Assembly: GCA_934454035.1 (NCBI GenBank)
Contig: CAKSFY010000135.1
Location: 1-5,454 of the forward strand
Reading direction: 5' to 3'
DNA from: an uncultured Clostridia bacterium
Lineage (GTDB): Bacteria > Bacillota > Clostridia > UBA1381
DNA: 5,454 nt
Below the pieces are notes generated by a model. It was not told where the DNA came from, ran no database searches, and saw only the letters and a program-made list of their open reading frames with translations. Of this stretch, positions 1 through 5,454 are shown piece after piece. The translations under genes and the position numbers were made by a program. Position 1 is the stretch's first letter. The number at the start of each line of letters is the position of its first letter.

Positions 1-1072
1 GTGTTGAATCCATGCAAAAACGGACATACCGGTGTATTGTTTAAAAGCTTTTTTATATCCGGAAATGCTCAAATACCCGCATTGTGCGGCGACATTTTCA
101 ATTGATATACCTGAAAGAAGAAGCTCTTTTGATTTTTCGATACGAATCCCCATTAGATGTTTGATATATGGCATATTTGTTTTTTTCCTTATTATTCTGC
201 TTGTATAAGATTCGCTGACTCCCAGCATTTCGGAAACCTTTTTGAGTGACAGGGAAGAGTCACTATAATTTTTTTCAAGAATTAACATAACATCATTGAC
301 AAGATTTTTGTGCTGCCTTGCGTAGTTTTGTGTTAGCAGTCCGTATGTTTTTTTCAATTTTGTTATATATGCATCTTAACAGTTCAACGGCATGTCTTTT
401 AAATGTGACAAGCGGAAATCTGCATTTTGCAAGCGTATCAAAAAACAGCGGTATATAATCGGACATTTTATCAAATGTGCACGCATTAAGCATATCATAA
501 AAATTGTCAAGTTCACTTTTTGAAGAAGCGGTAACATTTTGAATATCACTGCCTGATGATGTTATAAAATTATATTGTTCGGCATTCTTTTGAACTATAT
601 ATGTATACTCGGGCAATAACGTACCGTTTATATACTGTTTATCGAACACATCGGAATATTCATAGTAGTCCGGTTTGTATAAAGATTGCAGTTTTAGTTC
701 CTGCTCGTCGGAAATAAGCGTTGTTATCAGCGCGCGGTTATCTTTTTCGCTGACCGGAGTATTTATTTCAGGTGAATAGTCGCACAGTTTTAGAACGAAT
801 TGACATATTGCCTCATTAAATTTATTAAAATCAAGGATTATAGGTTTTGTACATTTAATAAGACAAATGTCAAAATAAATGCCGTCTTTATATTTGGAAA
901 CGGAAAATTTTGCAGACATTTCATCAAATTTAATATATGAAGCAGAAAATATAATTCGTATATTTTCATTAGATATAATAAATGTGTCTTTCTTTTTTGT
1001 ATATTTTATCTCAGATGTATCTCCTTCTATGCATAGCCGAATTCTGAAATCGTTTGATTGTATAACACTTAC
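1..1072 (-). pseudogene. AraC-family (YesN-like) transcriptional regulator, 5'-truncated and frameshifted
   Basis: The part at about 300-1 (minus) encodes a classic AraC/XylS double helix-turn-helix. The first helix pair is around KKVSEMLGVSESYTSRI; the second is around IENVAAQCGYLSISGYKKAF, followed by the family signature FKQYTGMS. Such proteins bind DNA next to sugar-utilisation genes and usually activate them. The upstream part (1072 to about 355) is open in another frame and encodes about 239 residues with no sensor domain I recognise; an ATG at 919-917 lies inside it. The two parts overlap between 375 and 293. One extra A in the A7 run at 354-348 explains the shift: with A6 the reading continues IEKTYGLLTQNYARQH into the DNA-binding domain. 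The frame is open upstream of 919 to a TGA at 1075-1073 with no ATG, GTG or TTG, so the true start is gone. The last few residues lie beyond base 1. The family call is firm; pseudogene status assumes the A7 is not a sequencing error. Confidence 0.85.
348..354 (-). other. Homopolymer frameshift site in the AraC gene
   Basis: Seven A residues on the minus strand (GAAAAAAAC). The zero frame leaving this run stops at 295-293. The frame that encodes the helix-turn-helix domain is reached by skipping one base here, as if an A6 tract had gained one A. Indel in a homopolymer, or an assembly error, are the two simple explanations. Confidence 0.65.
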
Positions 1073-1073
1073 T
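1055..1073. other. Deletion junction joining two 5'-truncated divergent genes
   Basis: The AraC coding frame (minus) is open up to 1072 and then hits TGA at 1075-1073. The glycoside-hydrolase frame (plus) is open from 1058, directly after a TGA at 1055-1057. Neither frame has a convincing start codon with a ribosome binding site here, and no promoter-sized spacer remains. Two genes reading away from each other therefore meet with both N-termini missing, which is best explained by one deletion that removed the shared control region. The exact joint cannot be fixed without an intact relative. Confidence 0.65.
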
Positions 1074-1902
1074 CAGATTCATACGAGGAAGCTTTAGCGG
1101 AGGACTATGCGGCGGTAAACGCTTTGGGACATAAAATCGGCTTTGTGACAGAAAGACACCCCGAAAAGCTTTCAAAATATAAAACGCTTATTCTGCCAAA
1201 TGTAAAATACATTCCGGAAAACTCTGTTTCGGAAATTGCTGACTTTATGAAAAACGGGGGACATGTAATTATTGACGGTTCCGATGCTGTTTCCTGCACG
1301 GAGTACGGGCGTGCTGCTTCAAGTGCCGACAGGACATATATCAGAAATCATGCATATTATGTAAATGCGAGAACAGTCGAGGAATTTAACCGTGCATATT
1401 CGGGCTTTGGAGAGAGTACATCAATTGCATACGAGAACGGAAATCCGGCGAGTGGAATTGATTTAAAAAGAGCAAGCTATGACGGCGACAATCTTGTTGC
1501 AATTACAAATGTGACAGATACTAATAAGACGATTTCAATAAGTGGTAAATATATAAATTTATATGATTTATCCGAATATGACGGAATCGTTGAGTTAACG
1601 CCGTATGAACCGATGATATTAAAAGAAAAGGTCGATCGGCCGACAGTGAACAAGAATATCGATATAAAGCCACAGTATGTAAATTTCAATATTAAATATT
1701 CATATACTTCAAATAAAAAGCTGATTACTTCAACAACGGCAAGGGATGAATCAGGAAAAGTTGTCGGAATAGCTTACTGCAAAAAAATGTACGGGAAAAT
1801 GCCGAAAATATTTTCTCGGGAACAATAAATGCCGAAAATGCAGCTTCGGCGGAAGTAACTATATATGATGCCGAAACAAAGGCAATAATATATCAGAATT
1901 AA
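1058..1902 (+). pseudogene. C-terminal remnant of a large glycoside hydrolase (beta-galactosidase trimerisation-like domain)
   Basis: The fragment begins YSDSYEEALAEDYAAVNALG, continues to KYKTLILPN and a conserved FMKNGGHVIIDGSDA stretch. This is the glutamine-amidotransferase-like fold typical of the trimerisation (middle) domain of GH42-type beta-galactosidases and related hydrolases. After it come beta-rich C-terminal segments (about codons 140-200, ending LTPYEPMILKEK) and a small last domain. The catalytic barrel and any signal peptide are missing, so substrate and location are unknown. The only possible start, TTG at 1058, has no Shine-Dalgarno site. The first frame stops at 1826-1828, but a shift at the A7 run 1781-1787 (one A lost) continues as NVRENAENIFSGTINAEN and ends IIYQN with TAA at 1900-1902. 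That stop lies 18 bases before the GH13 start, so the two were probably one operon. The domain call is from motif recognition; the exact GH family is not determinable. Confidence 0.72.
1781..1787 (+). other. Homopolymer frameshift site in the glycoside-hydrolase remnant
   Basis: A run of seven A residues after TGC. Reading on in the zero frame gives an unrelated short tail and stops at 1828. A -1 shift (equivalent to an original A8) gives CKKNVRENAENIFSG and a sensible C-terminus ending just before the next gene. The restored tail resembles the preceding domain in composition, which supports a real frameshift. Confidence 0.6.
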
Positions 1903-1920
1903 CAACATGGAGGAAATAAT

Positions 1921-3477
1921 ATGCTGCCAGAATGGGTTAAAAACAAAGTAATATATAATGTGTATCCGCAGTCATTTATGGATACGAACGGAGACGGTAT
2001 CGGAGATTTAAATGGAATAGCTGAAAAGCTTGACTATATTAAGGATTTGGGATGTGATATAATCTGGATGAATCCAATTTTTGAAAGTCCGTTTCGAGAT
2101 GCCGGTTATGATGTCACTGACTTTTATAAAATTGCGCCAAGATATGGGACGAATGAGGACTTGAGGAGTTTATGCAAAAAAGCAAAGGAAAAAGATATGT
2201 ATATTATCCTTGATCTTGTGCCGGGACATACTTCGTTGGAGTGTGAGTGGTTTCAAAAGTCTGCTGAATATGACAAAAACGAATATTCCAACAGATACAT
2301 ATGGACGAATAGCGTTTCGGATCAATATGACGGGTCTTTTATAAACGGATACTCCGAAAGAAACGGTTCATATATGAGAAATTTTTACTATTGTCAGCCG
2401 GCTTTGAACTATGGTTTCGCTCACCCGGACAAGCCATGGCAGCTGCCGGTCAATCATCCGGATTGCGTTGCTACGCAGAACGAGCTTTTAAGAATTATGG
2501 AGTATTGGACTGAATATGGTGTAAGCGGATTCAGAGTCGATATGGCATTTTCATTGGTTAAAAACGACAAGGATAACGCTGCTACAATTAGACTATGGCA
2601 AAAAATGATACGAATATTCAAAGAACGGCATCCGGATTCTCTACTACTTTCAGAATGGGGATACCCGGAGCGTGCAATCAAAGCAGGATTTGACATTGAT
2701 TTTTTGCTTCACGCCTCATTGAAAGCATATACTTCTTTATTCAGGTTTGAAAAGGGAACAAATGATCATGACAATTGGCTGGGAGAAAGTTATTTCCGAA
2801 AAGAGGGAAAAGGTGATTTTTCAATTTTTGCAAATGAGTATATAGATCAGCTTAATAAGATTAAAGGCGAGGGATATATTACAATTCCGTCCGGTATTCA
2901 TGATTTGACAAGAACTTCGTTGGGACGCGATGAAGATGATCTGAAGGTTATTCAGGCATTTTTGATGACAATGCCGGGAATTCCGCTAATTTATTACGGC
3001 GATGAGATAGGTATGCGATATATAAAGAATATGCGCTCGGTTGAAGGAACATATAACAGAACCGGCTCACGAACCCCAATGCAATGGGATTCCGGAAAAA
3101 ATCATGGATTTTCCGCAGCTGATAAAACATATATTGCGACTGATAATTCAGAGAATGCGCCAACAGTAGAAGCGCAGGAAAATGACAAAAACTCTCTTTT
3201 GGAAAATATGAAAAAACTCATTAAAATCAGAAAAACTAATCCGGCATTAGAAGAGGATGGAGACTTTAAGCTTATAGACGGTGGATATCCTGCAATTTAT
3301 GAGAGGACATTTGATAATGAAAAAATAATTATCGCATTAAATCCGTCCGAAAGAGAATATAATATCGGAGAGTTGCCTGACGGAAAAATGCTTGATAATA
3401 AAGATGTTGATTTTAAGGACGGCAGCTTTGTTATGAAAGGGAGAAGCTATCTTATTTATAAAGTATTGAGTAATTAA
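1921..3477 (+). CDS. GH13 alpha-glucosidase-like enzyme, intact, 518 aa
   Basis: This alpha-amylase-family retaining glycosidase most likely hydrolyses (or transfers) alpha-glucosyl units from short oligosaccharides in the cytoplasm; no signal peptide is visible. The start has a good Shine-Dalgarno site, GGAGG at 1909-1913, seven bases upstream. The (beta/alpha)8 barrel begins WVKNKVIYNVYPQSF, with GDGIGDLNGI at 24-33, typical of alpha-glucosidases rather than classical alpha-amylases. Conserved regions are all present: DLVPGHTS (98-105), GFRVDMAF with nucleophile D207 and R205, LLSEWG with acid/base E245, and GIHDLTR with H327 and transition-state D328. Further signatures are GYDVTDFY (62-69), QPALNYGF (159-166), GIPLIYYGDEIGM (353-365) and SRTPMQWD (383-390). 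The C-terminal beta domain covers about 430-518. Region I has PGH where oligo-1,6-glucosidases usually have an Asn before the His, and QPALN replaces QPDLN, so it belongs to a less typical branch and the substrate is not predictable. It was probably co-transcribed with the broken hydrolase upstream; no clear promoter of its own was seen. Confidence 0.95.
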   Translation: MLPEWVKNKVIYNVYPQSFMDTNGDGIGDLNGIAEKLDYIKDLGCDIIWMNPIFESPFRDAGYDVTDFYKIAPRYGTNEDLRSLCKKAKEKDMYIILDLVPGHTSLECEWFQKSAEYDKNEYSNRYIWTNSVSDQYDGSFINGYSERNGSYMRNFYYCQPALNYGFAHPDKPWQLPVNHPDCVATQNELLRIMEYWTEYGVSGFRVDMAFSLVKNDKDNAATIRLWQKMIRIFKERHPDSLLLSEWGYPERAIKAGFDIDFLLHASLKAYTSLFRFEKGTNDHDNWLGESYFRKEGKGDFSIFANEYIDQLNKIKGEGYITIPSGIHDLTRTSLGRDEDDLKVIQAFLMTMPGIPLIYYGDEIGMRYIKNMRSVEGTYNRTGSRTPMQWDSGKNHGFSAADKTYIATDNSENAPTVEAQENDKNSLLENMKKLIKIRKTNPALEEDGDFKLIDGGYPAIYERTFDNEKIIIALNPSEREYNIGELPDGKMLDNKDVDFKDGSFVMKGRSYLIYKVLSN

Positions 3478-3532
3478 TAAAATTGTATAAAAATGATTTA
3501 TATATTAGAACATTTTTAAATATAAAACTTTG

Positions 3533-3570
3533 ATTTTACCCTTGACAACTTCAGTTTTGTGAGGTAAAAT
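3533..3570. repeat. Perfect inverted repeat enclosing the fucO promoter
   Basis: ATTTTACC (3533-3540) and its exact complement GGTAAAAT (3563-3570) flank the -35 box; the right arm contains the -10 box. The arms are 8 bases, separated by 22, about 30 bases centre to centre or roughly three helical turns. That geometry suits two half-sites bound on one DNA face by a regulator. No known operator (for example Rex or CcpA consensus) was recognised; chance occurrence in AT-rich DNA is possible. Confidence 0.5.
3542..3570 (+). promoter_or_regulatory. Sigma-A-type promoter of fucO
   Basis: A perfect -35 box TTGACA (3542-3547) is followed by a 17-base spacer and a -10 box TAAAAT (3565-3570), one mismatch from TATAAT. 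Transcription would start near 3577, giving a leader of about 52 bases. The ribosome binding site AAAGGTG (3614-3620) sits eight bases before the fucO ATG. This separates fucO from the GH13 gene upstream. Confidence 0.82.
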
Positions 3571-3578
3571 GAAGGTAA

Positions 3579-3599
3579 TACATAGAGAAGTACTATGTA
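3579..3599 (+). repeat. Inverted repeat at the start of the fucO leader (operator or 5' hairpin)
   Basis: TACATAG (3579-3585), seven bases (AGAAGTA), then CTATGTA (3593-3599), a perfect 7-base inverted repeat. It begins about two bases after the predicted transcription start, so it may be an operator for a repressor or, in RNA, a 7-pair stem-loop at the 5' end of the message. No T-run follows, so it is not a terminator. Confidence 0.5.
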
Positions 3600-3628
3600 A
3601 AAAAACAATATAGAAAGGTGATTGCTTT

Positions 3629-4774
3629 ATGAACAAATTTATGCTTAACGAAACCTCATACCATGGTGCAGGCGCAATTTGCGCAATACCGGAGGAAATT
3701 AAAAGCCGTGGCTTTCAGAAAGTGTTTGTCGCGTCCGATCCGGATCTTGTAAAATTCGGCGTATCGAAAAAGGTTACCGATCTAATTGAACAGGCCGGAA
3801 TTGAGTACAAGCTTTATTCTGACATTAAACCGAATCCGACCATTGAAAATGTTCAGCACGGTGTGGAAGAATTTAAGGCATGCGGCGCTGACTGTATCGT
3901 TGCGATCGGCGGCGGCTCATCCATGGACACCTCCAAGGCAATCGGAATCATTGTCGCCAATCCGGAATTTGCAGATGTACGCTCCTTAGAGGGTGTTGCA
4001 CCGACAAAGAACAAATGCGTTCCGATCATTGCAGTGCCGACAACAGCAGGAACTGCGGCAGAGGTTACCATTAACTACGTCATCACAGATGTGGAGAAAA
4101 AGCGCAAGTTTGTCTGCGTGGATGCACACGACATCCCAGTGGTTGCCGTAGTTGACCCGGACATGATGTCTACTATGCCGGCTTCTCTGACTGCTGCAAC
4201 CGGTATGGACGCACTGACACATGCAATTGAAGGCTATATTACAAAAGGAGCATGGGAGCTTTCTGACATGTTCCACATTAAGGCAATTGAAATTATTGCA
4301 CGTTCTCTTCGCGACGCTGTGAAGAACGGAAAGAACGGCAGAGAGGGCATGGCGCTTGGTCAGTATGTTGCAGGCATGGGATTTTCCAATGTCGGACTGG
4401 GGGTTGACCACTCTATGGCACACACACTTTCCGCATATTATGACACACCGCACGGCAAGGCATGTGCAATTCTGCTCCCGGCAGTCATGGCTTATAACGC
4501 AGAATATACCGGCGAAAAATATAAGGACATTGCCAAGGCAATGGGTGTTGAGGGAGTTGACAGCATGACTCCGGCAGAATACCGCAAAGCAGCTGTAGAC
4601 GCAGTACGGAAACTTTCCGAGGATGTCGGCATTCCGTCCACCCTCAAAGGAATTGTAAAAGAGGAGGATATTCCGGCTCTTGCAGAATCTGCCTATGCAG
4701 ACGCATGCCGTCCGGGAAATCCGAGAGATACCAGCGTGGAAGAAATTGCTGAAATATACAGAAGTCTGATGTAA
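3629..4774 (+). CDS. fucO: Lactaldehyde reductase / 1,2-propanediol oxidoreductase (iron-dependent group III alcohol dehydrogenase)
   Basis: FucO reduces L-lactaldehyde to (S)-1,2-propanediol with NADH in the cytoplasm, the redox-balancing last step of anaerobic fucose or rhamnose breakdown. The 381-residue protein matches the E. coli enzyme in length (about 382) and in long blocks recalled from it, such as NPEFADVRSLEG (111-122), VPTTAGTAAEVTINYVITD (136-154), THAIEGYIT and GQYVAGMGFSNVGLG (244-258). The N-terminal Rossmann-like domain carries the NAD-binding GGGSSMD (94-100). The C-terminal helical domain holds the iron ligands D194, H198, H261 and H275 (in GMDALTHAIEG and DHSMAH...TPHG). 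All are present, so the enzyme should be active. No microcompartment-targeting extension is seen at the N-terminus, which begins MNKFMLNET like FucO itself. The gene has its own promoter and terminator and stands alone; no fucose or rhamnose kinase or aldolase is nearby. It is richer in GC than its neighbours. Use of other short alcohols or aldehydes is possible, as is common in this family. Confidence 0.94.
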   Translation: MNKFMLNETSYHGAGAICAIPEEIKSRGFQKVFVASDPDLVKFGVSKKVTDLIEQAGIEYKLYSDIKPNPTIENVQHGVEEFKACGADCIVAIGGGSSMDTSKAIGIIVANPEFADVRSLEGVAPTKNKCVPIIAVPTTAGTAAEVTINYVITDVEKKRKFVCVDAHDIPVVAVVDPDMMSTMPASLTAATGMDALTHAIEGYITKGAWELSDMFHIKAIEIIARSLRDAVKNGKNGREGMALGQYVAGMGFSNVGLGVDHSMAHTLSAYYDTPHGKACAILLPAVMAYNAEYTGEKYKDIAKAMGVEGVDSMTPAEYRKAAVDAVRKLSEDVGIPSTLKGIVKEEDIPALAESAYADACRPGNPRDTSVEEIAEIYRSLM

Positions 4775-4780
4775 GACTCT

Positions 4781-4830
4781 GCAAAAAAACAGGCTGTCTG
4801 CCGCAGGGGCAAGACAGCCTGCTTTTTTGC
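4781..4830. terminator. Strong rho-independent terminator after fucO, possibly bidirectional
   Basis: CAGGCTGTCT (4790-4799) pairs perfectly with AGACAGCCTG (4812-4821). GCC/GGC (4800-4802 with 4808-4810) can extend the stem inward past a bulged A. A T6 run follows at 4823-4828. The outer GCAAAAAA (4781-4788) complements TTTTTTGC (4823-4830), so on the minus strand the same hairpin also ends in a T-run. It lies seven bases after the fucO stop and could also stop leftward transcripts coming from the remnant genes on the right. Confidence 0.92.
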
Positions 4831-5034
4831 GCCGCAAACCGTGCGAAAAGAGTGGGATATATTGATTTTTCATTGCTTTTGCCAAAAAATTGAAAATAGG
4901 GAGTTATTTGGTGTAATAAATCTAAGTTAGATAAACTACGATTTATCTGAGTTAGAATGTGTATTTAAAATAATAGCTTGTAAATATGAAATTATTAAAT
5001 ATTTTCAAGTCTGTGTTGCAGTTCGTTTTTATAG
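4831..5034. other. AT-rich spacer without a recognisable gene
   Basis: Between the fucO terminator and the end of the VOC remnant I see no coding frame with a family match, no RNA gene and no good promoter. It contains only the short direct repeat and weak hairpin listed separately. With the two broken genes that follow, the region from 4831 to the right end has no intact gene. Confidence 0.6.
4920..4956. repeat. Imperfect 12-base direct repeat with an embedded hairpin
   Basis: ATCTAAGTTAGA (4920-4931) recurs as ATCTGAGTTAGA (4945-4956), one mismatch, 25 bases start to start. Overlapping them, AGATAAA (4929-4935) and TTTATCT (4942-4948) form a 7-pair stem with a 6-base loop. There is no T-run, so it is not an obvious terminator. 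It could be a regulator site or a chance pattern in AT-rich DNA. Confidence 0.4.
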
Positions 5035-5278
5035 TTATCTAAGTCTTATAATCTTGAATGTATAAATTGAAATCCACCAGCACACTCCAATTTTGTCTAT
5101 AACAGTAGCATAATATTTATTCCATGGAAATTCTCCGATAGGCTCGATAATTACTCCATCATCGCTCAAAACCCGAAAAGCATTATAAACTGTTTTTTCA
5201 GTTTCCATTTCAAAAACATTAAATGTCATATTTTCCCACTAAACTGCTTTTTACATATACTTGTGTATAATTCTTCAT
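5035..5278 (-). pseudogene. VOC-family (PhnB/glyoxalase-like) protein remnant with an internal deletion
   Basis: The start, ATG at 5278-5276 with AGAGG about seven bases upstream, encodes MKNYTQVYVKSS, a typical first strand of clostridial PhnB-like VOC proteins. That frame soon stops at 5221-5219. In another frame, from about 5238, WENMTFNVFEM continues to VIIEPIGEFPWNKYYATVID and GVCWWISI, the usual C-terminal half of the same family, ending at 5035. The second frame has TAG at 5241-5239, so the pieces are out of frame. Roughly half of a normal protein of about 130-140 residues is missing, including the first metal-binding strand pair. The ATG at 5229 is an internal Met, not a start. The tail after WWISI (YTFKIIRLR) is longer than I expect. 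The full-length family is predicted to bind a metal and a small substrate, but specific functions are mostly unknown. The remnant is very unlikely to work. Confidence 0.8.
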
Positions 5279-5344
5279 TCTATAACCTCTTTGTATTGTA
5301 CCTCCCTCCATAAGATTTAATTTTTCCTGACCGCAAGGCAGTAA

Positions 5345-5454
5345 AAATGAACCAACACCTCCGAGAACACCCGAGCCGTTAAAGATATAAAATGCATGAT
5401 AAATTACAACCAAAGCCACCGTAATCCATCTTATATTGTCAATATATTTCTTTC
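5345..5454 (-). pseudogene. N-terminal remnant of an acyltransferase-3 family membrane protein (partial at window edge)
   Basis: Reading leftward from the right edge, the frame gives KKYIDNIRWIT, then ALVVIYHAFYIFNGSGVLGG and VGSF. This is the typical opening of acyltransferase-3 (O-acetyltransferase) integral membrane proteins: a conserved DNIRW motif followed by the first transmembrane segment with an xxYH motif. The real start lies beyond the right edge. After about 36 codons the similarity stops near 5345; the rest of the expected ten-helix protein is absent. The frame stays open through about 22 codons that look like former spacer, including a GGAGGGAGG tract, and runs in frame into the VOC start at 5278, ending at 5219. 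Recognition rests on one short motif-rich segment, so the family call is good but not certain. Confidence 0.68.

Noticed and set aside
348..354. Programmed -1 ribosomal frameshift at A AAA AAC in the AraC gene
   Set aside because: The heptamer is in the right phase, but a -1 slip meets a TAA five codons later (335-333). Joining the domains needs a +1 shift.
1012..1027. GAAGGAG Shine-Dalgarno-like site on the minus strand with a CTG start, as the true AraC start
   Set aside because: The CTG is out of the coding frame, no in-frame ATG, GTG or TTG follows at a suitable distance, and the reading upstream still looks coding.
1058..1060. TTG start for an independent rightward gene
   Set aside because: There is no Shine-Dalgarno site, and the protein would begin inside a known domain. 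It is a truncated gene.
879..1097. Rightward small gene of 72 codons
   Set aside because: It lies opposite the real N-terminal part of the AraC frame, has no ribosome binding site and resembles no family.
3486..3502. TATAAA/TTTATA inverted repeat after the GH13 gene as a terminator
   Set aside because: It is a six-pair all-A/T stem without a clean T-run and too weak; such palindromes are common in AT-rich spacers.
3986..4885. Long minus-strand open frame of 299 codons opposite fucO
   Set aside because: It is antisense to a clearly functional fucO. Its Cys/His-rich translation matches no family I know, and it runs through the terminator. It is a by-product of fucO codon use.
5227..5229. ATG at 5229 as the start of a complete 64-residue protein
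   Set aside because: It is the internal Met of the WENMTFNVFEM strand of the VOC family, has no ribosome binding site and would give only half a domain.

Overview
The window looks like a chromosomal segment of an AT-rich anaerobic Clostridia-type Firmicute, probably from a gut. This is inferred from the family flavour of the proteins (YesN-like AraC regulator, PhnB-like VOC protein, GH13 alpha-glucosidase, FucO-type iron alcohol dehydrogenase), from strong Shine-Dalgarno sites and from A/T-rich spacers. No RNA gene, insertion sequence, CRISPR array or phage gene was found. Only two genes are intact; four others are fragments.

Left part (1-1920). An AraC-family regulator reads leftward and leaves the window at base 1. 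It has lost its start and carries a frameshift at an A7 run (348-354). It abuts head-to-head, at about 1055-1073, the 3' part of a large glycoside hydrolase reading rightward. That fragment holds a beta-galactosidase-trimerisation-like domain plus C-terminal beta domains, has also lost its start, and has a frameshift at a second A7 run (1781-1787). The simplest reading is that a regulator and its divergent sugar-hydrolase target lost both 5' ends and the shared promoter region in one deletion.

Middle (1921-3477). An intact cytoplasmic GH13 alpha-glucosidase-like gene starts 18 bases after the restored stop of the hydrolase fragment. It was probably the second gene of that operon and may have lost its original promoter.

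Right-middle (3478-4830). fucO (L-lactaldehyde / 1,2-propanediol oxidoreductase) is a self-contained unit. It has a near-consensus sigma-A-type promoter with a 17-base spacer, two perfect inverted repeats around the promoter and start of transcription, and a strong rho-independent terminator. It is clearly richer in GC than the GH13 gene. The enzyme would re-oxidise NADH by reducing lactaldehyde from fucose or rhamnose breakdown, but no other gene of that pathway is present.

Right end (4831-5454). There is no intact gene here. A 204-base AT-rich spacer holds a short direct repeat and a weak hairpin. Two leftward remnants follow: a VOC/PhnB-like gene lacking its middle, and the first ~36 codons of an acyltransferase-3 type membrane protein, which now read in frame into the VOC start.

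I see no convincing new defence or mobile system. The notable signals are the clustered gene decay and the symmetric elements around the fucO promoter.
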